Below, piece after piece: positions 8,125 to 16,400 of a stretch of DNA of 23,236 nt. The position numbers and the translations under genes are program-made. Position 1 is the first letter of the stretch; the number at the start of each line of letters is the position of its first letter. This DNA is from CAYLNH01 sp964384625 (GTDB lineage: Bacteria > Verrucomicrobiota > Lentisphaeria > JABSQK01). Location of the stretch: assembly GCA_964384625.1 (NCBI GenBank), contig CAYLNH010000101.1, positions 1 to 23,236 of the forward strand, given 5' to 3'. The notes under the pieces are model-generated. The model ran no database searches. It had not been told where the DNA came from and was given only the letters and a program-made list of their open reading frames with translations.

Positions 8125-8382
8125 AGTGCAGCCCTTTCTGAGCAAGTCGTTGTTCCAAAACTCAAAGTTACTATGGCTGTTTGCGATTGCCACCAATCGA
8201 CCTCTAGTAGCTGGCTCGGCGCTGGAGGCGCAGGCCCGGGACCGCAGCGCGGCTGGGCCGGGAAGCCGTCTCGCCGCCGGCGTTGGAGTTCACCGCTGCC
8301 GCGGCGTCCTTCCGGCGGCGCGTTTCGGGCAAAAAACCGAAGCTTTGAAGTCCCGCAGAAAGGCAGCCATTGGGCTGACAAC

Positions 8383-9252
8383 ATGGCACACGCACTATTC
8401 ATCCTGATCAGTCTGACCTGGGGTGCGAGTTTCATTCTGATGAAGATCTCCGGCGGGAGTTTCGGGCCGCTGGCGATCGGCGGCGGGCGCTGTCTGACCG
8501 GTGCTCTCGTGTTGTTGACGGTGTGGGCCGGTCGCGACCGCAAGTGGCATCTCCGGCGGCGGCACCTTCTGCCGTTCGCGATTCTGGTTGCCACCGGCTA
8601 CCTCTGGCCGTATACCATGCAGCCGTATTTCATCGGCTGTTTCGACAGCGCCTTCGTCGGCCAGATCATCGCCTTTGTACCGCTCTTCACCATTTTCGTA
8701 AGCATCCCGTTGCTGAAGACCTATCCGACGCGCCGGCAGTTGGTCGGGGTGCTCATCGGGCTGGGCTGCTACGCCGTGCTGCTGGTCGAGGGCATGCGCC
8801 GCGATTTCGATTTGCCGCGCGTCCTGTTTCTGCTGACGGTGCCGCTGTCGTACGCCATTGGAAATACGGTAAACAAGCGTTACCTGGATGACGTGCCGCC
8901 GCTGTTCCTGGCGGGTGCAGCACTGGTCTGCGGCAGCATTATCATTCTGCCGCTGGCCGCGGCCCGGGAAACGGTGGTTCCGGGCGACGGTTTTTCGAAG
9001 GCGTTGGCCGCGTTGCTGACGCTGGGAATTGTCGGCACCGGCGCGGCAATGGCGATGTTCTATCGGCTGATCCATGATCACGGCCCGCTGTATGCCGGGA
9101 TGGTAACCTACCTGATTCCAATCGGCTCACTGTTGTGGGGCAGTGCGGCGCAGGAGTCCATCACCGCGCTGCAGATCATTGCGGTTACGGGGACGCTGAT
9201 TGGGGTCGCAGTGGCGCAATCTCAGCGCCGCCCTCCTCTCGCCGGGCAATAG
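8383..9252 (+). CDS. DMT-superfamily (EamA-type) membrane transporter
   Basis: The 289-residue, very hydrophobic protein has about ten membrane spans in two related halves, as in drug/metabolite (EamA) transporters. Family-like stretches include LTWGASFILMKISGG near the start, RCLTGALVLLTVWAG, FVGQIIAFVPLFTIFVSIPLL in the first half, and LYAGMVTYLIPIGSLLWG in the second half, the usual position of the conserved Pro-containing helix. Such proteins export or import amino acids, nucleotides or other small metabolites across the inner membrane; the substrate cannot be told. ATG 8383 was chosen because it begins the first span; the frame stays open back to 7192, but that is antisense to the dehydrogenase. 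The ribosome site is weak (GGGCTG just upstream). It is divergent from the dehydrogenase gene. Confidence 0.87.
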   Translation: MAHALFILISLTWGASFILMKISGGSFGPLAIGGGRCLTGALVLLTVWAGRDRKWHLRRRHLLPFAILVATGYLWPYTMQPYFIGCFDSAFVGQIIAFVPLFTIFVSIPLLKTYPTRRQLVGVLIGLGCYAVLLVEGMRRDFDLPRVLFLLTVPLSYAIGNTVNKRYLDDVPPLFLAGAALVCGSIIILPLAAARETVVPGDGFSKALAALLTLGIVGTGAAMAMFYRLIHDHGPLYAGMVTYLIPIGSLLWGSAAQESITALQIIAVTGTLIGVAVAQSQRRPPLAGQ

Positions 9253-9325
9253 AACAGGGCGGCGATGGGTCGGGGTCGCGGGCAGTTCCAGCCGCCCGCA
9301 GTCCACCGCAGAAATCGATCTCGAC

Positions 9326-9359
9326 AAAAAAACCCGGCTGTCCTAATTGGGCAGCCGGG
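9326..9359 (-). terminator. Intrinsic terminator of the ECF sigma operon
   Basis: CCCGGCTGTCC (9333-9343) and GGGCAGCCGGG (9349-9359) form an 11-bp stem with one G-T pair and a TAATT loop. On the plus strand seven As (9326-9332) precede it, so on the minus strand the stem is followed by seven Ts. It lies about 140 bases after the last gene of the minus-strand sigma operon. Confidence 0.85.
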
Positions 9360-9499
9360 CGCCTTCGGGGGGATGTTGTGAACGACGGGGCTGGATGGGG
9401 AACCCCGTCAATAGTTACGATGATCCCAGATCTTGAGATTGTCAAGGAAAATTCGGGCAAGAAACCGCGAAAAACAGGCCCGTATTCTGCGGCATACAG

Positions 9500-10306
9500 T
9501 TATTGCTGTTCTGCCGGCCGGGGTTCTTTCCGGCGTGGTCCCTGCGGCTGGTCTTTCGGGGGCAGCGGGTCACCCGACAACAACTGCCGGACCCGCTTGT
9601 CGCAGATGGCCTGCTTGTGCTGTTCCATCTGCTTGAGTTTCTGCTGGGCCGCCTGGAGCCGGGCGATCATCTGTTTGATCTGTTCGGCGTGGCGCCGGCG
9701 GCGTTCGTCGAAGCTCTTTTCCACGAGTTCGCGCAGTTGCTTTTCGATCTCGCCTTTCCGGTCTTCGTTTTCGGCCTCGCGGTATTCCTTCGCCAGCTTG
9801 CGGGCCGCGTCGTCACCGCCGAAATACTTACGGCGAAATCCGTGGACGAAATCGCGCATCATGGCGTGGGCCTGTTCGGGGTCTTCTTCGCGCAGCTTCC
9901 GAATTTGCTCCCAGCGTTCGGGATCACGCTGCCGCAGATGCTCCATCAGCTCGTCGAGCCGCGGGAAACCGTGGCGTCCGCGGCCGGGGCGCCGGCCCTT
10001 TTTGCTGAAGCCCTCGCCGGGCTTGTGTTTCTGGGCGGCGGCATGCCGGAAGAGCTCCTGATGGAACTTCCGCGGGTCCTCCTTCTGCAGTTTGATCAGG
10101 GCTTCGTACTTCTCCGGGTCCTGGGCTTTGATCTCAGCCAGGCGTTTGGCGATTCGCTGGCGCATCCCCTCACGGAACCGCTCGCCCGGGCGTTCGGCGG
10201 GAGCGCCCCACTTGCCGTGCGGCGGCCGTTGCGGGCGGTCGGTATCCTGAGCGGGAAGCGGGCCGGCGCAGAACCCGCCGAGCAACAGCAGCAGTAACCA
10301 TTTCAT
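9500..10306 (-). CDS. Secreted, highly charged periplasmic protein of the sigma-factor operon
   Basis: I do not recognise a named family. The 268-residue product from ATG 10306 has a signal peptide (MKWLLLLLLGGFCAGPLPAQ), so it should be exported. The rest is extremely rich in Arg, Lys, Glu and Gln and predicted helical. Two similar stretches, AQDPEKYEALIKLQKEDPRK (61-80) and QRDPERWEQIRKLREEDPEQ (126-145), show an internal duplication. Residues about 165-235 look like a long coiled coil. The build resembles Spy/CpxP-like or heavy-metal-sensor periplasmic proteins, but the LTxxQ motif is not seen. A start five codons upstream (10321) is also possible; 10306 has GAGGG 8 bases before it and gives the cleaner signal peptide. 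It follows the anti-sigma gene by about 20 bases and is probably a target or co-regulator of that envelope-stress module. Confidence 0.75.
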   Translation of the reverse strand: MKWLLLLLLGGFCAGPLPAQDTDRPQRPPHGKWGAPAERPGERFREGMRQRIAKRLAEIKAQDPEKYEALIKLQKEDPRKFHQELFRHAAAQKHKPGEGFSKKGRRPGRGRHGFPRLDELMEHLRQRDPERWEQIRKLREEDPEQAHAMMRDFVHGFRRKYFGGDDAARKLAKEYREAENEDRKGEIEKQLRELVEKSFDERRRRHAEQIKQMIARLQAAQQKLKQMEQHKQAICDKRVRQLLSGDPLPPKDQPQGPRRKEPRPAEQQ

Positions 10307-10329
10307 CTTCTTTGCCCTCATCTTCAGCT

Positions 10330-10866
10330 TTATTCGATCAACGCGCTGACGACTGCGGCGGCTTCATCATCGGCAGTCAGCAGCAGAAATTCGGCCTGAA
10401 TTTCGGCCAGTTCGGCTTCCACGGGATCGTTGTCCCAATTGAACTCGGCCACGATCTCCGGCTGGCGTCGTTCCGGCGCCTGCCGCAGTTGCTCGGGTGC
10501 GACCGGAGCCACTGTCTTTCGGGGTTGCCGATGCTCGACAATCCGGTTTTCGGCCGGCGGCGCGGGCCGCTGCCAACGGCGAAAGGCCTCAATGCCGACC
10601 AGAAGTGCGAGTACCGCGGCGGCGGCGCTGGCCGCGAGCTTCAGATACATGATGCGTTTGACCCGTCGCGTCCGGTTCTGCCGGCGGGCATAGGACAGGA
10701 CGAGGTGATCCAGGTGCTTCGGCGGTTCGACCTCAGCAAACTGGTCCTGGACCCGGTTGACCGTGCGGCTGTACTCCGTGCAATCGGCACAGTCCTCGAG
10801 GTGTTCTTCCTCAGCCGGCGTCAGATCGCCCTCGAGGATCCGCAGCTTCATCTTGTGGCAGTTCAT
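10330..10866 (-). CDS. Zinc-finger anti-sigma factor, membrane anchored
   Basis: The 178-residue protein has a zinc-binding anti-sigma (ZAS) domain at the N terminus: C3/H4 followed by HLEDCADC with H22, C26 and C29. A basic stretch precedes a single membrane span at about residues 74-94 (YLKLAASAAAAVLALLVGIEAF). The outside part is Pro-rich and then acidic, ending EAAAVVSALIE. In this family the N-terminal domain holds the ECF sigma factor at the membrane until an envelope or redox signal releases it. Its start lies 6 bases after the sigma factor stop with no strong ribosome site, which suggests translational coupling in the operon. The partner is almost certainly the sigma factor upstream; the signal is unknown. 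Confidence 0.85.
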   Translation of the reverse strand: MNCHKMKLRILEGDLTPAEEEHLEDCADCTEYSRTVNRVQDQFAEVEPPKHLDHLVLSYARRQNRTRRVKRIMYLKLAASAAAAVLALLVGIEAFRRWQRPAPPAENRIVEHRQPRKTVAPVAPEQLRQAPERRQPEIVAEFNWDNDPVEAELAEIQAEFLLLTADDEAAAVVSALIE

Positions 10867-10872
10867 CGGTGG

Positions 10873-11421
10873 TTAATTCCAGTCTTTGAGGATTTGCCTG
10901 AGTTTGTTCACGGCGTAATGCATGCGGCCGAGCGCGGTATTCAGGGAACAGCCCTGAACATCGGCGATGTCTTTGAAGGGCACGTCGTTCTGCCGCATGG
11001 CAAACACCTCCAGTTGTTCCGGGGGCAGTTGGCTCACTGCCGTTTCGATGGCGCGGGCCAGTTCGCCGACGCCGATTTCCTGCCAGGGGATCCCGGATCC
11101 CGCGGCCAGTTGCTGTTCATCGATGTCCACCGCCTGCCGTTTCCCGCTGCGGCGAAGGTGGTCAATCGCGGTGTTCCGGCCGATCCGCACCAGCCAGGCG
11201 AAAAAGGTCTGTCGGTCGTGGTAGCGATCCAGGTGGTCGACGGCTTTGATCCAGGTGGTCTGGAAGATATCGTCGACCGTCGCAGTCTGCTTTGGCAGCA
11301 TTTTGTTGAGGTAGCTGTAGAGCGGCTTGCGATAGCGTTCATACAGCGCCTCAAAAGCTCCTTGGTTGCCGGCCAGATACGCATCGATCAGCTCTTTATC
11401 CGGGCGTTCATTGTCTGCCAT
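10873..11421 (-). CDS. ECF-family RNA polymerase sigma factor
   Basis: The 182-residue protein has the two domains of extracytoplasmic-function sigma factors. Region 2 includes FEALYERYRKPLYSYLNK, the core-binding VDDIFQTTWIKAVDHLDRY and FFAWLVRIGRNTAIDHLRR, which contacts the -10 element. Region 4 is a helix-turn-helix, LPPEQLEVFAMRQNDVPFKDIADVQGCSLNTALGRMHYAVNKLR. There is no region 1 or 3, as expected. ATG 11421 was chosen because AAGAAGG lies about 8 bases upstream; an in-frame GTG at 11439 would add six residues. The gene heads a minus-strand operon with the anti-sigma factor and a secreted protein, and it has a TATAAT hexamer upstream that overlaps the promoter of the divergent MscS gene. 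Autoregulation is usual in this family but I could not identify its own recognition site. Confidence 0.9.
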   Translation of the reverse strand: MADNERPDKELIDAYLAGNQGAFEALYERYRKPLYSYLNKMLPKQTATVDDIFQTTWIKAVDHLDRYHDRQTFFAWLVRIGRNTAIDHLRRSGKRQAVDIDEQQLAAGSGIPWQEIGVGELARAIETAVSQLPPEQLEVFAMRQNDVPFKDIADVQGCSLNTALGRMHYAVNKLRQILKDWN

Positions 11422-11450
11422 CAGCCTTGCCTTCTTCACTCATGGAACGC

Positions 11451-11479
11451 ATGACACCATCGAATATTGTGGTATTATA
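11451..11479. promoter_or_regulatory. Overlapping divergent promoter region between sigma factor and MscS gene
   Basis: On the plus strand ATGACA (11451-11456), a 16-base spacer and TATTAT (11473-11478) resemble a sigma-70 promoter for the MscS gene. On the minus strand a perfect TATAAT covers 11474-11479 and points to the sigma operon, with no good -35 at 17 bases. The two -10 elements share the same bases, so transcription in the two directions may compete. Confidence 0.45.
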
Positions 11480-11589
11480 TCGGCAATCCGTCTTTTTTCA
11501 CTGCAGAGCCTCTATTTGAGGCAGCACAGCAACTGCCGGCGCGGTTCTGCAGAATGCCGCGGCAGGGACTAACGCAGGGCGCAACAGGC

Positions 11590-12549
11590 ATGGACATCGT
11601 CAAAGAAATCAGCCAGTGGACCGGACTGACCGTCGTCACCGTGGAACGGGTCTTCCTCACCCTCGCCGTCCTCGCCGGCGCCGTCGGCATCCGGATCTTC
11701 CTGACCACCTTCGTCGCCCAGCGGATTGACGACGTCAAGCGACGGTACCACGCGCGGCGCGTCATCGACTACACCACCACGACCATCGTGCTGCTCGCCC
11801 TGTTCTGGGTCTGGTTCAGCAAGCAGATGCCCGGCGTAATGAGTTTCCTCGGCCTGCTCAGTGCCGGTATTGCCGTCGCCCTGCACGACACCATTGCGAA
11901 CGTGGCCGGCTGGCTGTTCATCATGTGGCGCAAGCCGTTCCAGGTCGGCGACCGGATCGAGATCGAAGGCACGATCGGCGACGTCATCGATATCCGTGTG
12001 CTGCAGTTCAGCGTCATCGAAGTCGGCGGCCCGCGGACGGCCGGCGCCGAACAGAGCACCGGCCGCATCCTGCACATCCCCAACGGCAAGGCCGTGCGCA
12101 GTACAATCGCCAACTACGACACCGGTTTCAGCCATGTCTGGGATGAGATCCCGATCCTGGTCACCTTCGAGAGCGACTGGCAGGCGGCCAAGGACCTCCT
12201 GCAGACCATCATCAACCGTCACGTCGAGAAGTTCTCCAGCACGGCCGAACAGGAGTTGCGGGAAGCGGCCCAGAAGTACATGATCTACATCGGCAAACTG
12301 ACGCCGATCGTCTACACCTCGGTTGAGGATTCGGGCGTCAAACTGGCCCTGCGCTATATGGTCCGGCCCCGCCAGATCCGGGGAATCCGACAAGCCGTGT
12401 TCGAGGATATCCTGGCGGAGTTCGCGGCACACGATCACATCGATTTTGCCTATCCAACCGTACGATATTACCAACCCGCCGCCCCGGCCGCCGCCGCGGC
12501 CGCACCACAACACCAGGAAACCAGGGACGAGGCCGGCAAGGAGTCATGA
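11590..12549 (+). CDS. MscS-type small-conductance mechanosensitive channel protein
   Basis: The 319-residue protein (from ATG 11590) has three membrane spans followed by the MscS core. VERVFLTLAVLAGAVGIRIFL and VIDYTTTTIVLLALFWVWF are the first two spans, and SFLGLLSAGIAVALHDTIANVAGWLFIMW is the pore-lining third. The beta domain follows directly: KPFQVGDRIEIEGTIGDVIDIRVLQFSVIEV, then LHIPNGKAV. A soluble alpha/beta part and an Ala/Pro-rich tail close the protein. Such channels release ions and osmolytes on sudden osmotic down-shift. ATG 11590 was preferred over the earlier frame start at 11467 because the upstream part has no family character and includes the promoter; CAGGG lies about 10 bases before it. 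Its TGA overlaps the ATG of the chorismate mutase gene, so the two are coupled. Confidence 0.85.
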   Translation: MDIVKEISQWTGLTVVTVERVFLTLAVLAGAVGIRIFLTTFVAQRIDDVKRRYHARRVIDYTTTTIVLLALFWVWFSKQMPGVMSFLGLLSAGIAVALHDTIANVAGWLFIMWRKPFQVGDRIEIEGTIGDVIDIRVLQFSVIEVGGPRTAGAEQSTGRILHIPNGKAVRSTIANYDTGFSHVWDEIPILVTFESDWQAAKDLLQTIINRHVEKFSSTAEQELREAAQKYMIYIGKLTPIVYTSVEDSGVKLALRYMVRPRQIRGIRQAVFEDILAEFAAHDHIDFAYPTVRYYQPAAPAAAAAAPQHQETRDEAGKES

Positions 12550-13283
12550 AGCCACTGCGTCTGGAAGACATGCGAACCAGCCTGATCCGTCAGGAGGAGA
12601 CCATCATATTCGCGTTCATCGAACGTGCTCAATTCAAACTCAACCCCGCGATCTACCAGCCCGGCGCCATTCCACTGCCGGATTTCGGAGGGTCGTTCTC
12701 AGACTATATGCTCTACGAGACCGAGCGGGTCCACGCCCGGGTCCGCCGCTATACCAGCCCCGATGAACATCCGTTCTTCACCGATCTGCCCGCCCCCGTG
12801 CTCCCGGCGATCACCGCCGAACCGCCGATACGGCCCAACTCGATCAACTTCAATAACCGCATCCGCGAAGCCTACATCCAGGACATCCTGCCGAAAATCT
12901 GCACCGGCGGCGACTGTCTGAATTACGGCTCCAGCGCCGTCTGCGACGTCAACTGCCTGCAGGCGCTGTCCAAACGCATCCACTACGGCAAGTTCATCGC
13001 GGAGGCCAAATTCCAGGCCGACACCGCCGAATACTCGCGCCTGATCCGCGACCGCGATGAGGACGGGCTGATGGACCTGCTGGTCAACAAAGACGTTGAA
13101 CACCAGCTCCTCCGGCGCGTGACGCTGAAGGCGGCCACGTACGGCCACGAACCCGGCGAAGCCGACCCGCAGTTCAAGGTGCAGCCCGAAGATATCGCGG
13201 ACATCTACGAACGCTGGATTATCCCCCTCACCTGCGCCGTCGAGGTCGCCTACCTGCTGGAACGTCTGACGGCCCCGGACTGA
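12546..13283 (+). CDS. Monofunctional chorismate mutase, yeast/plant (AroQ eukaryotic) type
   Basis: The 245-residue protein resembles yeast Aro7 along its whole length: LEDMRTSLIRQEETIIFAFIER at the start, ARVRRYTSPDEHPFF, LSKRIHYGKFIAEAKFQ, and IPLTCAVEVAYLLERL at the end. By recalled alignment the yeast catalytic residues Arg16, Arg157, Lys168, Asn194, Glu198, Thr242 and Glu246 match Arg10, Arg144, Lys155, Asn181, Glu185, Thr229 and Glu233 here, so it should convert chorismate to prephenate for Phe/Tyr synthesis. Of the yeast allosteric site, the Arg pair (R67/R68) and Gly-Ser (128-129) are kept, but the Thr145 position appears to be Val132. Bacterial enzymes are normally about 90-residue AroQ or AroH types or fusions, so this form is unusual. 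It starts inside the MscS stop (ATGA) and has no aromatic-pathway neighbour. Confidence in the family is high. Confidence 0.9.
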   Translation: MKPLRLEDMRTSLIRQEETIIFAFIERAQFKLNPAIYQPGAIPLPDFGGSFSDYMLYETERVHARVRRYTSPDEHPFFTDLPAPVLPAITAEPPIRPNSINFNNRIREAYIQDILPKICTGGDCLNYGSSAVCDVNCLQALSKRIHYGKFIAEAKFQADTAEYSRLIRDRDEDGLMDLLVNKDVEHQLLRRVTLKAATYGHEPGEADPQFKVQPEDIADIYERWIIPLTCAVEVAYLLERLTAPD

Positions 13284-13335
13284 GCCGGCCCCCGGCGCTG
13301 TGACCGCCGCCGGTTATTTGTTGAATCGTCTTGAT

Positions 13336-13364
13336 TTGCCGGCCTCAGGTCACTATTTTATAAT
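13336..13364 (+). promoter_or_regulatory. Sigma-70-like promoter of the kinase-LRR gene
   Basis: TTGCCG (13336-13341), a 17-base spacer and a perfect TATAAT (13359-13364) lie in a locally AT-rich stretch about 90 bases before the kinase start. It is the only strong promoter-like match in this intergenic region. Confidence 0.6.
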
Positions 13365-13453
13365 GATTTAATAATCCAACAACAACCCAGCACACGGAGG
13401 ACGGCCCATTCCGTGTGGCCGGTGTATTGCAGCCCGGGCCTGGTGAGATACGC

Positions 13454-16400
13454 GTGCGACTCAAACTGACATGTAAGCAGTGCCGACGCAATATCGAGAT
13501 CGAGGGTGAAGGCATCAGCCATAAATCGATTGCCTGCCCCAACTGCTCGGGGCAGCTCGAAATTCCTTCGAACGTATTGGATGTGGACCAGGAACTCGGC
13601 GGTTTCCGGGTGGAGAAGCACCTGGGCAGCGGCTCGATGGGCTGCGTCTACCTGGCCACGCAGGTGTCGATGGACCGCAAAGTCGCGCTCAAGGTGCTGC
13701 CGCCGGAGATGACCAAGGACCAGCAGGACCTTGACAACTTCCTGCACGAAGTCCGGATGCTGGCCAAGCTCGACCATCCCAACATCGTGGCCGCCTTCGA
13801 AGCCGGCGAAGACGACGGCAACTATTTCATGGCGATGACCTATGTGGACGGCGAGACGCTGGAGGACTACATCGAACGCGAAGGGCCGATGGACGAATAC
13901 GACGCCCTGCAGATTTGCCGGAAGATCGCCGGCGCCCTGCAGTATGCCTGGGAGAAGCACCAGATTCTGCACCGCGACATCAAGCCGGCCAACATCATCG
14001 TCGACGGCGCCATGGAGCCGCGGCTGCTCGATATGGGCATCTCCAAAGTGCATTCCGATGAGGAGAGCCCGGAGCAGAGCTCCGGCTTTCTGCTCGGCAC
14101 GCCGCACTATATGGCACCCGAGCAGGCGAAGGCCGGGGAAGCCGCCGTCTTTCAGAGCGACATGTACGCCCTCGGCTGCACGGTCTACAACCTGGCGACC
14201 GGGCAGGTTCCCTACGACGGCGAGACCGTTCTTGATGTGCTGACCAAACACGCGCTGGACCCGTTCCCCAGCCCGAAGAAACTGGTCCCCGGGCTCTCGG
14301 ACGGTTTTGTTGAGCTGTTGCGCAAGATGATGGCGAAGAAACCGGAAGACCGGCACGCGGACTGGGCGGCGTTGCTTGCCGACGTGGATCGCGTGATCGC
14401 CGGCGACCTGCCCAAGGGCGTCAAGCTGTCCTCCTCCTCGTCGCACCAGCGCCGGTCGCACCACGCCGCGAAGGCGGATGCCGTCCTGCAGCATGTGCAT
14501 TCGGCTCGGAACGTACCGCTGTGGAAACGCCTGGTCATTGTCGGCGCCGCCATTGTGTTTGTCTTTGTCATGCTCGGCGTCGGCGCCAAGGTCGTACTCA
14601 ATCTGAAAGCGAACCGCGAACAGAAGCAGCGGGACGAAGCGCTGGCCCGGCAGAAAGCCGAGCAGGAGCGCCAGGCCGAGTTGCGCCGCCGGCGCGAGGA
14701 GGTCCTGCGCCAGGCACAGGAACGCAAGCGCCGCCGGGAGGACAAAGAAAAGCAGCTGACCGCCACCCAGGAGCGCGCCCGGCTGGAGAGATTCCAGAAA
14801 CTGCTGGACGAGGCCCGCGCGCTGGAGAAAGCGGAACCCCAGAATTACACGCCGATCATCAAGAAATACGAAGAGCTGATCATCGCCGCACTGAACACCA
14901 GGTTTGAAGAGCTCGGCCTGCAGGAAGCCGACCGCCTGCGCAAGCTCCTCGCCGCCGCCAAGGCGAAAGTGATGGCCAGCCTCGACGGCAAAGCCAAGCC
15001 CTTCATCGCCCGCCACAACTACCCCAAAGCGATCGCCATCTACCGCGACTACGCCGGACCGTACGCCCCGGAAACGGAGCCGGAAAGAACCGCCAAAGTC
15101 ACTGAACTGACCGAGGTCCATGAACAGCAGCAGCTCATCGCCGCGCAGAACGCGTCGAAAATCGAGCACCTGGCCGACCTTATCGCTAAAGCCCTGATCC
15201 GCCTTGACTTCAGCAAGGCCAGGAACCGGCTGAATGACGCCGCCCGGGATTCCACGCTGACGGTCAGTCCCCGGTTCCGGCAGATCAAACAAGCTGTTGA
15301 AACCTGCGAAGGTATGAGTCAAACGGTTCTGGCATCCTTTGCCAAGGACGCGGGCAAAGAGATCACCGTCGGTTTCAGCCGCGGCCGCGAGCGCATCCAG
15401 ATCAAGGGCGTTGAAGGCAACATGATCGCCGGCTACAAACTGGTGACCATCGGCGAATCCAAGGGCCGGATCAAACGGGATTTTCGTCCGCGCGACCTGC
15501 ATCCCAGCGAGATCTACCGCCGGCTGGGCGACAAAGACACGCCGAACATGGGGGTTCTGCGCGGCGTGCTGGCGGCCAAGGGCGGCCGGACCGACCGGGC
15601 GCGGACGCATTTCACCAAAGCGCCCGCCATCCTCCGCGAGCCGCTGCTCTTTTTCCTCAACGACAATACAACCAGTTTCGAAGACGACGCCGCCCGGCGG
15701 TTCAACGAGATTCTGCTGCAGTCAGAGATCAAGGCCGGCTCACTCCCGAGCATGCTTTACGGCGTTCGCGCCCTCCGCCTCAACGGCAGCCGCGGATTGC
15801 GGCTGAAGGCCGACGTCGCCAAGTTCATCCGGCGGTATGCCGACAGCAACGTCGCCACGCGCAACCGCGTCTTTCTGGAGCAGCTGGAGCGCCGCCTGGA
15901 CAATCTCGGGCTGCCGGCGATCACCGACGACCAGGTCCAGGAGATGCTTGCCCAACTGCGCCAGGCGAACCGCGGCGCCCTGCGCAGCGAAGTCGCCCCG
16001 GGCTATGGCGGCCCGGTTCTCAGCCTGGCCGGCAACAAACGACTGCGCGACCTCAGCGCCCTGGCCGGCAAGCCGATCGTCGAACTCAACCTGGCCGGCT
16101 CGGGCATCGCCAACCTGATGCCGCTGGCCGATGTGCCGCTGACCAAACTGGATCTCTCCGATACCAGGGTGGACAATCTCCATGCGCTCAAAACGGTGGA
16201 GCTGACCAGCCTGAAACTCGCCGGTACCCGGGTCACCGACCTCCAACCGCTGATCTCGATGCCGCTGCTGACCCTCGATCTCAGCCGCACCAATGTCCGC
16301 GACCTGCAGCCGTTGACCAAACTGCCGCTCCTGGAGCTGAATCTCCAGGGCTGCACCCGGATCCACAGCCTGGAACCGCTGCTCCAGATCCCGACCCTGC

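Noticed and set aside
7192..8382. In-frame upstream extension of the DMT transporter
   Set aside because: Lies antisense to the dehydrogenase and has no membrane character; the first span begins at the ATG at 8383.
9278..9299. GCGGGC/GCCCGC inverted repeat after the transporter gene
   Set aside because: Only a 6-bp stem with a 10-base loop and no T-run, too weak to call a terminator.
13358..15610. 750-codon minus-strand open frame opposite the kinase gene
   Set aside because: No ribosome site or domain; the plus strand has complete kinase motifs.
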